Assembly: GCA_030625905.1 (NCBI GenBank)
Contig: DAOUQA010000039.1
Coordinates: forward strand, 1-13,564
Length of the DNA stretch: 13,564 nt
From: Kiritimatiellales bacterium
Lineage (GTDB): Bacteria > Verrucomicrobiota > Kiritimatiellia > Kiritimatiellales > Pontiellaceae
Reading direction: 5' to 3'
Position numbers and translations under genes: made by a program
Shown: one piece after another, positions 1 through 6,321 of the stretch
Layout: each line of letters starts with the position of its first letter
How positions within the stretch are numbered: the first letter of the stretch is position 1
Notes under the pieces: generated by a model
The model's input: only the letters and a program-made list of their open reading frames with translations
What the model was told of the DNA's origin: nothing
Databases searched by the model: none

Positions 1-2
1 CC

Positions 3-1001
3 CCCGTCGCGCGCGTTCCCGCCGGTCCCGACTGGCTCCGGCATCTGGCCGAACAACTCAAACAGCTCGACATGCCCGCCCCCGGCCCGGCCGGAAGCAT
101 TGAAACCGATGCCTTTCCCGTCTCCAACTTTGGCGACCACACCCGTGCCTTCCTGAAGGTGCAGGACGGCTGCGATATCGGCTGCTCGTTCTGCATCGTT
201 CCGCGGCTGCGCAAGACACCGCGCGACAAAACCATCGATGCCGCGGTTGCGGAAGCCACCCTGCTCACCGAAAAAGGCTACCGCGAAATCGTCGTCACTG
301 GTGTGAGTGTCGGATTGTATGGGCGCGACACTGGCACGTCGCTGACCGAACTGCTGCGACATCTGGTCGACATTCCGAATATCGGAAGGATCCGCCTCTC
401 CAGCCTGCACCCCGGCGAACTGACCGACGAGCTACTCGACGTGTGGACGTCCGCGCCCAACATCATGCCGCACCTGCACCTTTCGCTGCAGTCCGGCTCG
501 AACACCATATTGCAGGCCATGCGGCGCGGCTACACCGCCGAAGAATATTTCAAGGCCGTCGAACGCGCCTGCACCGCGCTCGACCATCCCGCCTTTACCG
601 CCGATATCATTGTTGGCTTCCCCGGCGAGACCGATGCCTGTTTCGAGGAAAGCTACGAATTCTGCAGGAAGGTCGGCTTTTCAAAGATGCACGTCTTCAC
701 CTATTCCCCGCGCCCCAAAACCCCCGCCGCCGCCATGGCCAACCAGATCAACGGCGCTGTCGCTTCCGCGCGCAGCGAGCGGTTGCGACAACTGGGCGAG
801 GAGTTGGCACTGGCCTACCATAGACAGTTCCTTGGCCACCCCGTCGACGTGCTCGTCGAGCGCAGCAGGGACGGCATCGCCACCGGCTATTCCGAGCACT
901 ATATCCCGGTAAAGTTCCACTCCCATGAAGCCCTACGGGGGCAGGTCGTTTCCGTGAAGGCGACCGAAGCCACCGCCATGGGGCTTGCCCGCAAGAGATA
1001 G
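3..1001 (+). CDS. mtaB: tRNA threonylcarbamoyladenosine methylthiotransferase MtaB, 5' truncated by window edge
   Basis: Radical SAM enzyme that adds a methylthio group to t6A37 of tRNAs reading ANN codons, in the cytoplasm. The reading frame is open to the window edge, so the N-terminal domain that binds the second iron-sulfur cluster is mostly outside; the first in-frame ATG at 72 is internal. What is visible is 332 codons of a family usually a little over 400 residues. The radical SAM triad CDIGCSFC (CxxxCxxC, first Cys codon at 171) follows a typical VQDGC context. RIRLSSLHPGELTDELL and the LSLQSGS segment are typical of the methylthiotransferase core. The last ~60 residues (VDVLVERSRDG... 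to IPVKF) look like a TRAM RNA-binding domain. MtaB is preferred over MiaB or RimO from the overall pattern of these motifs. No operon partner is evident downstream, where a palindrome follows the stop. Confidence 0.9.
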   Translation, partial: PVARVPAGPDWLRHLAEQLKQLDMPAPGPAGSIETDAFPVSNFGDHTRAFLKVQDGCDIGCSFCIVPRLRKTPRDKTIDAAVAEATLLTEKGYREIVVTGVSVGLYGRDTGTSLTELLRHLVDIPNIGRIRLSSLHPGELTDELLDVWTSAPNIMPHLHLSLQSGSNTILQAMRRGYTAEEYFKAVERACTALDHPAFTADIIVGFPGETDACFEESYEFCRKVGFSKMHVFTYSPRPKTPAAAMANQINGAVASARSERLRQLGEELALAYHRQFLGHPVDVLVERSRDGIATGYSEHYIPVKFHSHEALRGQVVSVKATEATAMGLARKR

Positions 1002-1009
1002 CGCGCGAT

Positions 1010-1049
1010 GGTATTGGAGTGCGCAAGCTCGATTGCGCTTTAAAATACC
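1010..1049. repeat. 40-bp imperfect palindrome after mtaB, possible terminator
   Basis: GGTATT (1010-1015) pairs with AATACC (1044-1049) and GCGCAA (1021-1026) with TTGCGC (1033-1038), all on one symmetry axis, with a mostly unpaired 5-by-5 internal loop and a 6-base loop. The inner stem is followed by TTTAAAA rather than a clean T run. It could therefore be a weak intrinsic terminator for mtaB or a dispersed palindromic repeat. The sequence shows the symmetry; the function is inference. Confidence 0.45.
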
Positions 1050-1135
1050 CGCACAAAGGTCGGTTGCTCTCCGCTAAATCCGATAAAATGCCCCCGGTTG
1101 GTATAAAATAACCTTTAATCCCCTGCCTTCCCTTC

Positions 1136-1141
1136 TATAAT
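1136..1141 (+). promoter_or_regulatory. possible -10 element before the methyltransferase-like gene
   Basis: A perfect TATAAT hexamer sits 16 bases before the ATG at 1158. The best upstream hexamer at 16-base spacing is TTTAAT (1114-1119), a poor -35. If used, transcription would start around 1148 and give a very short leader, which would fit the lack of a Shine-Dalgarno sequence before this gene. Chance occurrence is possible in this AT-rich spacer. Confidence 0.3.
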
Positions 1142-1157
1142 CCAGCGGTAATTGATT

Positions 1158-2039
1158 ATGAAGGAAATGGATACCAACCTAGATGCCGAGATACGCCTCT
1201 GGCAGGAAAAGCTTTTCAAGCGCTCCGTACGCCGTGCCCGCAAACTGGCAAGAATCAAAAGTCTGACGGGAAATACAGGCAACCTCCAATGCCTGGAAGT
1301 CAGTTCCGGCGACAGTGTGATCAGCATGCATTTGCGTTCCTTGGGCGGGAGCTGGAAAACCGCGACCTCTACAGAAAGCGCGGCCATCTCCATTGGCTAT
1401 GGCAAAAGCGAAAAACTCGTGCTGATCGAAAATGGAAAGCTTTCCTTCGATGACAACATCTTCGACATGGTCGTGATTGTCGACGCCCTCAAAGGTATCG
1501 CAGCCGACCACGACTTCATCCGCGAATGCCATCGCGTACTCAAACCCGACGGCTGGGTCATCATCAGCGAAGAATACCGCCGCGTCAATATCACCGCCCT
1601 GCTCCAGCGGCTATTCGGCGTCTCACCCGTCGCCAAGGGGGCAAAACGGAACGGCTACACAAACCACGAACTCTACCACATCCTCAAGGACGGCTTCGAT
1701 GTTCCCGAAACCATTCTCTACTCCAATAGCCTGCTTGAATCCGTTGCCGCCATCGGCGAATCCATTCAAAAGCTCATCATTCCCGAACACTATTGGATGA
1801 TCCGCGAAAAGGCCGGGCAGGAAGAGCTCTACCGCTACAGGCGGCTGCATACCCTCGCCGGCGTCGCCTACCCCCTGCTCTGGATCCTCTCCAAGTTCGA
1901 ATTCCTGCCGGGGCACAAGCTGCTTGTCAAAAGCCGCCGCCGCCACTGGCGCCCGCGCACGACCCCAAAACTGCTTGATGGCCGCTCCATCGCCGAAGCC
2001 GCCATCAACACCAAAATCGGAACCGCCGCCCCGTTTTAG
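1158..2039 (+). CDS. class I SAM methyltransferase-like protein with degenerate SAM motif
   Basis: Predicted cytoplasmic protein of 293 residues with a Methyltransf_11-like core. The block FDMVVIVDALKG followed by FIRECHRVLKPDGWVIISEE is the usual motif region around the fourth and fifth core strands of such enzymes. The glycine-rich SAM loop is eroded: where D/E-x-G-x-G-x-G is expected it reads LEVSSGDSVIS. The N-terminus is charged and helical (KLFKRSVRRARKLARI). The C-terminal third holds a short hydrophobic stretch (YPLLWILSKFEF) and then a very basic segment (KSRRRHWRPR), which might contact a membrane or a polyanion. A TTG at 1152 would add two residues; ATG 1158 is chosen as the more usual codon, and no Shine-Dalgarno sequence helps. 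Substrate unknown. It may be a true methyltransferase with variant SAM binding or a non-catalytic relative. Confidence 0.75.
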   Translation: MKEMDTNLDAEIRLWQEKLFKRSVRRARKLARIKSLTGNTGNLQCLEVSSGDSVISMHLRSLGGSWKTATSTESAAISIGYGKSEKLVLIENGKLSFDDNIFDMVVIVDALKGIAADHDFIRECHRVLKPDGWVIISEEYRRVNITALLQRLFGVSPVAKGAKRNGYTNHELYHILKDGFDVPETILYSNSLLESVAAIGESIQKLIIPEHYWMIREKAGQEELYRYRRLHTLAGVAYPLLWILSKFEFLPGHKLLVKSRRRHWRPRTTPKLLDGRSIAEAAINTKIGTAAPF

Positions 2040-2041
2040 AG

Positions 2042-2126
2042 AGAACCACAGATGGACTCCGATAAACTCAGATTAAATAATCCAGTCCAAATCCATCCGT
2101 GTCCATCCGTGTGCATCTGTGGTTCT
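2042..2126. repeat. 85-bp inverted repeat with 10-base internal period, upstream of rnc
   Basis: The outer arms AGAACCACAGATG (2042-2054) and CATCTGTGGTTCT (2114-2126) are perfect 13-base inverted copies. The next 24 bases of each arm still match at 14 positions, so the arms decay inward. The right arm is made of 10-base units: CATCCGTGTC (2094), CATCCGTGTG (2104), CATCTGTGGT (2114). The element begins two bases after the stop of the methyltransferase-like gene and ends five bases before the rnc ATG. From memory, similar CACAGATG/CATCCGTG repeats are scattered through environmental genomes, so it is probably a dispersed repeat family. It would also fold as a long hairpin in the rnc leader. 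Confidence 0.8.
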
Positions 2127-2131
2127 TGTTC

Positions 2132-2818
2132 ATGAAACCCAACTACCGCAAGCTTGAGCAAGCCATCGGCTACCGCTTCAAAAAGAAGGCGATGCTTGAA
2201 CTTGCGCTCACGCATCCCTCCTTCCGCTACGAAAACCCGGAAGCCAAAGACGACAACCAGCGGCTTGAATATCTCGGCGACGCTGTGCTTAGCCTCATCT
2301 CCGCTGAATACCTTTTCAAGAATAATCCCGCCGCGCGCGAAGGCGACATGAGCCAATTGCGCAGCCGTCTAACCGAAGACCGCAAACTCGCACAGATCGG
2401 CGTATCCATCGGCATCGGCAAATTTCTCCACCTTGGCCGCGGCGAAGAAAAGAGTGGCGGCGCCGAACGTGCCTCCAACCTCGCCGACGCCGTCGAAGCC
2501 ATCATCGGCGCGGCATGGATCGACGGCGGCGCACGCGCCGTGAACAAGATCTTCAAGAAGGTCTTCATTCCCGAACTCAACGAGTTGCAGGGAGCCTCCG
2601 CCAAGAGCAATCCCAAGGGCGATCTACAGGAATATGCCCAAAGCCACGGCTTTGGCATCCCTGTCTACAAAACCATCGAAACCGCCGGCCCCGAACATGA
2701 CCGGGTTTTCACCCTCGAGGTGGCCGCCTGCGGAAAAACATGGCAGGCCGCCGCCGGGAGCAAGCGCGAAGCCGAACGCCTCGCCGCCCTTCAGGCCTTA
2801 GAAGAGTTGAGTTCCTGA
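2132..2818 (+). CDS. rnc: ribonuclease III
   Basis: Double-strand-specific endoribonuclease acting in rRNA and mRNA processing in the cytoplasm. The 228-residue length is normal for the family. The N-terminal catalytic domain has the signature NQRLEYLGDAVL at residues 42-53 with metal-binding D50, and a second acidic pair D119/E122 in LADAVEAIIG, matching E. coli D45 and D114/E117 in spacing. The C-terminal double-stranded RNA-binding domain starts near residue 155 (NPKGDLQEYAQ) and ends with the KREAERLAALQALE helix. A GTG at 2099 would add 11 residues, but these come entirely from the upstream repeat, so ATG 2132 is chosen. No Shine-Dalgarno sequence is visible: the ribosome-binding region is the 3' arm of the palindrome. 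In E. coli rnc is autoregulated by cleavage of a leader stem-loop; the same is possible here but unproven. Confidence 0.95.
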   Translation: MKPNYRKLEQAIGYRFKKKAMLELALTHPSFRYENPEAKDDNQRLEYLGDAVLSLISAEYLFKNNPAAREGDMSQLRSRLTEDRKLAQIGVSIGIGKFLHLGRGEEKSGGAERASNLADAVEAIIGAAWIDGGARAVNKIFKKVFIPELNELQGASAKSNPKGDLQEYAQSHGFGIPVYKTIETAGPEHDRVFTLEVAACGKTWQAAAGSKREAERLAALQALEELSS

Positions 2819-2975
2819 AAAGGAAAACCTTGTTCTCCTTCGTGCACCTATTTGACTAGGACCGTGAGCCGGAGATCATATCGCCATGAACAGGAACGCC
2901 TGATGTTTTCAGATCCTCCGTAAAACGATCCATGGAAGTGAATACATACTGCTTGGTACCGTCTTATTTTTCGGT
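2819..2975. other. convergent spacer between rnc and the esterase gene, with coding-like remnant
   Basis: On the minus strand, in the same frame as the esterase and after its TAA (2976-2978) and a second TAA (2964-2966), 35 sense codons run from 2963 to 2859 and end at TAG (2856-2858). They read DGTKQYVFTSMDRFTEDL and onward to GDMISGSRS. The composition looks like real protein rather than random translation, but there is no start codon and the family is not recognised. It may be the C-terminal remnant of a deleted gene. AAGG/CCTT at 2820-2831 after rnc is too weak to call as a terminator. Confidence 0.35.
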
Positions 2976-4520
2976 TTACGGGAGGTCGCCCGCCCGGAAA
3001 GCAGCGGCAGGCAAACCGGCTCCGTTCACCAAGTTCGGCACCGCTAGTTTGTGCCATGCAAAGCGAACCGCAACAGGTTTAGCAACCTCGGCAGATTGAA
3101 CGATTACCGTATTTCCACGTATTTCCGCTTCCGCCTTTTTAAAGAGACCATCTTTCCCGGCAACCTCAAACCAGTCAGGAGTTTTTCCGTCACGGGTAGT
3201 GAGCCCTTGGGCGGAATCGAAGGTGACCTTTAGCACCGAACCTTTGGGGGTCATTTTTTTAAAAACCGGGCCGGTGCAGACTACGTCCATACCATAGTCG
3301 TTAGCTTCTGCGAGCAGAGCCAAACGGGTTCCGGGGATTTCTTTATTCGGCGGGTGGATGTCATCGAGTGTCGTGTAATCGCTTACCACGGCCATGCCGG
3401 TCTTCGGAATGGCTTTCACAATTTCGGCCTCGGCCTCCCAGAACCGGGCAAGAACGGCGGGGTCTTCGTTGCCATACCGGTACGGAGCAATCTGCACAAA
3501 ATAAAAGGGGAAATCATAGCCCCAAAGCTTGTGCCAGCCATTTAGCAGGGCTTGCGTTTTGTCTACATAGAGCATGCCGTCAGCACGGTTGGATTCTCCC
3601 TGATACCAAATGGCACCACGAATGGCGAAGGGGATATGGGCATACAGCATTCCGTTGTAAAGCTTAGTCGGAGTCTGCTGATTTCCTGTCAGGATTAATC
3701 CTTCCGGAAACTCGGGCGGCGCCGCGATGTAGCGGTCGGCCTGCACCGCTTTTTCAGCATCGAAAAACCATTGCGAAATATCCGTCAGATAGTCCGCCAT
3801 AGCTTGTTTATAAAGAGGAGATGAGGGAAGTGTTTTCTGTACCCGCTGGTGAATGGCAGAGAGCGACTCGATCCCTTCATATCCACAGGGTGGTATCCAT
3901 GGCTCAATCAGAGTTCCTCCCCACGCACTGAGCAACAGACCGACGGGAACATCGAGATCCTGATGCAGCTTGCGTCCAAAATAATAGGCCACTCCGGAAA
4001 AAGATTTAACCGCTTCAGGTGTGCAGGTCTTCCATTGGGCATCAATCTTTTCCATGGGGCTTTCCGAGGGAACCCGCGGGGTGTCGTACAAACGGATTTC
4101 CGGATAGTTTGCCGCCGCCATGGCCTCGGCTGCATTTTCGGTGCCCTGCATAGCCCACTGCATGTTGGACTGCCCGGAGCAGAGCCAGACCTCGCCAACG
4201 AGTACATCAGTAAACTTCCGCTTTTTAACTTTCGATTTCAGACTGGAAGAGACATTCAGCTCGCGGGCTTTAGACGAGGCCTTCAGCGGATCGAGTTTTA
4301 CCATCCAGAGTCCATCCCGATCAGCCGTTGTCGTTTTTTTCTGTCCGGCAAACTCGACAGTAACGACCGCATTCGGGTCGGCTTTCCCCCAGACCGGAAC
4401 CGGTTGCTCGCGTTGAAGCACCATATGATCCGAAAAGACAGAAGGCAGGGTGAGTTCCGCCGCAAGGCAGGGAATTGCGAAAAGTATGGCCAACAGGATG
4501 ACACAACTTTTTTTAATCAT
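2976..4520 (-). CDS. secreted sialate O-acetylesterase (SASA family)
   Basis: Esterase of 514 residues of the sialate O-acetylesterase/DUF303 family, which removes O-acetyl groups from sialic acids or other acetylated sugars. Residues 1-21 are a signal peptide (MIKK, then a hydrophobic run to IPCLAA, cleavage near ELTLP), so it acts outside the cytoplasm. Family blocks in order: LPSVFSDHMVLQ near the mature start; VWLCSGQSNMQW with catalytic Ser118; GGTLIEPW at 201-208; GAIWYQGESN at 302-311; DDIHPPNK at 386-393 supplying the Asp/His pair; and the C-terminal VNGAGLPAAAFR block, showing the protein is complete. ATG 4520 is chosen over TTG 4532 because GGAG lies six bases before it. The gene is visibly less GC-rich than its neighbours and is the only carbohydrate-active gene here, hinting at acquisition. 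It lies 97 bases downstream of the transporter genes on the same strand, so read-through is possible. Substrate is not determined. Confidence 0.92.
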   Translation of the reverse strand: MIKKSCVILLAILFAIPCLAAELTLPSVFSDHMVLQREQPVPVWGKADPNAVVTVEFAGQKKTTTADRDGLWMVKLDPLKASSKARELNVSSSLKSKVKKRKFTDVLVGEVWLCSGQSNMQWAMQGTENAAEAMAAANYPEIRLYDTPRVPSESPMEKIDAQWKTCTPEAVKSFSGVAYYFGRKLHQDLDVPVGLLLSAWGGTLIEPWIPPCGYEGIESLSAIHQRVQKTLPSSPLYKQAMADYLTDISQWFFDAEKAVQADRYIAAPPEFPEGLILTGNQQTPTKLYNGMLYAHIPFAIRGAIWYQGESNRADGMLYVDKTQALLNGWHKLWGYDFPFYFVQIAPYRYGNEDPAVLARFWEAEAEIVKAIPKTGMAVVSDYTTLDDIHPPNKEIPGTRLALLAEANDYGMDVVCTGPVFKKMTPKGSVLKVTFDSAQGLTTRDGKTPDWFEVAGKDGLFKKAEAEIRGNTVIVQSAEVAKPVAVRFAWHKLAVPNLVNGAGLPAAAFRAGDLP

Positions 4521-4526
4521 GGGTTT

Positions 4527-4530
4527 CTCC
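4527..4530 (-). promoter_or_regulatory. ribosome binding site deciding the esterase start
   Basis: GGAG on the minus strand, six bases before ATG 4520. It overlaps the alternative TTG codon at 4532-4530, which would leave that codon without its own site, so the 514-residue form is preferred. Confidence 0.75.
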
Positions 4531-4617
4531 AAGGTTAGTGATTTAGACGAGCACGGACTTCACGAGACACACTTTAGACCGATCCAGATCAGAATCAATC
4601 TCTCATGCCAACAAACC

Positions 4618-5385
4618 CTAGAACGACGGGACGGCGTCGAGAAGCTGGCGGGTATAGTCGTGCTGAGGGTTGTCGATCACATCGGCGACGGGACCGGTTT
4701 CGACAATCTCCCCGTTGAACATCACCGCCACGCGGGCGCAGATATTCCGCACCACGGCGAGGTCGTGGCTGACAAATAGGAAGGCCAGTCCACGGGTAGC
4801 GCGCAGTTCCTCAAGTAGTTCAAGGATATCGGCTTGCACCGAGACATCGAGCGCGGATACCGGCTCGTCGGCAACCAGCAAATCCGGTTTCAGCGCCAAC
4901 GCACGGGCAATGCAGATGCGCTGACGCTGGCCTCCGGAAAACTCGTGCGGATAGCGCCACGCCCATTCGGGCTCCAGGCCCACATCCTCGAAAAGTTCCG
5001 CCACGCGTTCACGACGCTCGGCGGTGTTTTTGCCGATCCGGTGCACTTCCAGCACATCGATAATAGCGTTGCCCACCTTCATGCGTGGAGTAAGCGATCC
5101 GTATGGATCCTGGAAAACCAGCTGCACTTCCTGACGATAGGTTTTCAGCTCACTTCTATTGAACTTCGAAACGTCGTTTTCCTTGAAGACGACCTTGCCG
5201 GAGGCGGGGATCTTGAGCCGAATGATTGCCTTGCCGAGCGAACTTTTGCCGCAACCGCTCTCCCCGACCAATCCAAAGATTTCTCCGGGCGCAATCTCCA
5301 GCGAGACATCCTTCACGGCATGCACGGCATCCTCGCCGTGGCCATACACGACATTCAGCTTTTCGACTTTCAGCAAACCATTCAT
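4618..5385 (-). CDS. peptide-type ABC transporter ATPase, OppF/DppF-like
   Basis: Cytoplasmic ATPase that powers an importer of the dipeptide/oligopeptide class, pairing with the ATPase encoded just upstream. All nucleotide-binding motifs are intact: Walker A GESGCGKS (41-48), Q-loop Gln92 in FQDPYGSL, signature FSGGQRQR (149-156), Walker B LLVADEP (169-175), D-loop SALD and H-loop His207. QDPYGSLTPRM after the Q-loop is typical of the OppF side. It is only 255 residues and ends at DYTRQLLDAVPSF. Most stand-alone OppF proteins continue with a further C-terminal region, which is missing; the length matches one half of fused YejF-like ATPases. ATG 5385 is chosen because LLKVEKLNVVYG follows directly; the Shine-Dalgarno sequence is weak. 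It is last in the transporter run, 70 bases after the preceding gene, a gap filled by an inverted repeat. Confidence 0.93.
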   Translation of the reverse strand: MNGLLKVEKLNVVYGHGEDAVHAVKDVSLEIAPGEIFGLVGESGCGKSSLGKAIIRLKIPASGKVVFKENDVSKFNRSELKTYRQEVQLVFQDPYGSLTPRMKVGNAIIDVLEVHRIGKNTAERRERVAELFEDVGLEPEWAWRYPHEFSGGQRQRICIARALALKPDLLVADEPVSALDVSVQADILELLEELRATRGLAFLFVSHDLAVVRNICARVAVMFNGEIVETGPVADVIDNPQHDYTRQLLDAVPSF

Positions 5386-5396
5386 GATGAGTCTCT

Positions 5397-5468
5397 ACAG
5401 AATAATTATGAACAGAATAATGCAACTGCTCCGTTCAAATGGAATTATTCTGTTCTTAATCATTCTGT
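5397..5468. repeat. inverted repeat with 15-base unit between the two ATPase genes
   Basis: The left arm 5397-5421 and the right arm 5444-5468 are inverted copies matching at 23 of 25 positions, with a 22-base loop. Each arm holds two copies of a unit starting ACAGAATAAT or ACAGAATGAT at 15-base spacing (left at 5397 and 5412; right mirrored from 5468 and 5453). The right arm overlaps the end of the upstream ATPase gene and encodes its last residues (QND) and the TAA stop. No T run flanks it, so it is not a typical terminator. It is likely a dispersed palindromic repeat and may act as an mRNA processing or stability hairpin. Confidence 0.8.
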
Positions 5469-6265
5469 TTAAATTCCGTGGGGTGGAGGCGCGGGACGGC
5501 GGCCATGAGTTTCTTGGTATAGTCATGCTGGGGATCGTAGAGGATTTGCTTGGTTCCTCCCTCTTCCACAATGCGGCCTTTCTGCATGACATAGACGCGA
5601 TCGGCCAGATCGGAAACGATACCGAAGTTATGGGTGATCATCAAAACGGAAAGCCCGACCTTTTCGCTAAGTTCGGAAAGCAGGTTTAGGATTTCGCGCT
5701 GGACCGTGACATCGAGTGCGGTAGTTGGCTCGTCGGCCACGAGCAGTTCGGGCGAACACGCCAGCGCCATTGCAATCATGCAGCGCTGCAACTGGCCGCC
5801 ACTCATTTCGTGCGGATAGGCTCTCGCCAAACGATTCGGCAAATGGACCAGGTCGAGCAAGCGGTTGACTTCCGCTTTACGGTCGATTCCCTTGCGATGC
5901 AGCTTGAGGGCTTCCTCGACCTGCCAGCCGACCGTGAAGACCGGGTTGAACGAAACCATCGGTTCCTGGAAGATATAGGAGATCTGGCTACCGCGAATAT
6001 TTCGTAATTCCGGATCGGAAAGCTCCAACATATTTTCGTTGTTAAAGACCACCTGCCCGCCCGCATAGGTGGCGGCGCGGGGTGCCAGCTTGGTAAGCGC
6101 AAGCGCACTAATGCTCTTTCCGCTACCGCTTTCGCCGACCAACGCAACGGTCTCGCCGCGACCAACCGTGAACGAAACCCCGTCGACGGCCTTCACCAGC
6201 CCGTCGCCATGCCCGAAATGAACACTCAGGTTTTGCACCTCTAGTATATTTTCTATATTTGCCAT
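5456..6265 (-). CDS. peptide-type ABC transporter ATPase, OppD/DppD-like
   Basis: Partner ATPase of the importer, 269 residues. Motifs: Walker A GESGSGKS (44-51), Q-loop Gln100 in IFQEPMVSFNPV, signature MSGGQLQR (154-161), Walker B LLVADEP (174-180), TALD, and H-loop His212 in ITHN. FQEPM and the SGGQLQR form are typical of the OppD side. Like its partner it stops soon after the DYTKKLMAAVPRL helix and lacks the longer C-terminal region of most OppD proteins. Two starts compete. ATG 6322 overlaps the stop of the upstream permease (TGATG), which would couple translation, but adds 19 residues encoded entirely by a palindromic repeat. ATG 6265 gives the family N-terminus (NILEVQNLSVHFG) and is chosen, although it has no Shine-Dalgarno sequence. 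The final residues and stop come from the downstream inverted repeat. Confidence 0.92.
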   Translation of the reverse strand: MANIENILEVQNLSVHFGHGDGLVKAVDGVSFTVGRGETVALVGESGSGKSISALALTKLAPRAATYAGGQVVFNNENMLELSDPELRNIRGSQISYIFQEPMVSFNPVFTVGWQVEEALKLHRKGIDRKAEVNRLLDLVHLPNRLARAYPHEMSGGQLQRCMIAMALACSPELLVADEPTTALDVTVQREILNLLSELSEKVGLSVLMITHNFGIVSDLADRVYVMQKGRIVEEGGTKQILYDPQHDYTKKLMAAVPRLHPTEFKQND

Positions 6266-6273
6266 TTTCAAAG

Positions 6274-6317
6274 GCCGGCTAGAAGCCGGCGATACGTATC
6301 GCCGCCCTCTTGGCGGC
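6274..6317. repeat. triple palindrome between permease and ATPase genes
   Basis: Three abutting symmetric units: GCCGGCT/AGCCGGC (6274-6280/6284-6290, loop AGA); the perfect 16-base palindrome GGCGATACGTATCGCC (6288-6303); and GCCGCC/GGCGGC (6301-6306/6312-6317). The middle palindrome shares bases with both outer stems, so alternative folds (two hairpins or a cross-shaped fold) exist. It is GC-rich, has no T run, and lies inside the transporter unit, so it resembles a REP-type intergenic element rather than a terminator. Confidence 0.75.
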
Positions 6318-6321
6318 TCCA

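Noticed and set aside
2848..3057. 69-codon minus-strand reading frame over the esterase 3' end
   Set aside because: It overlaps the conserved esterase C-terminus in another frame; the coding-like signal in this gap is in the esterase frame instead.
3849..4538. 229-codon plus-strand reading frame opposite the esterase
   Set aside because: The minus-strand esterase has all family motifs and a signal peptide, so this frame is a shadow.
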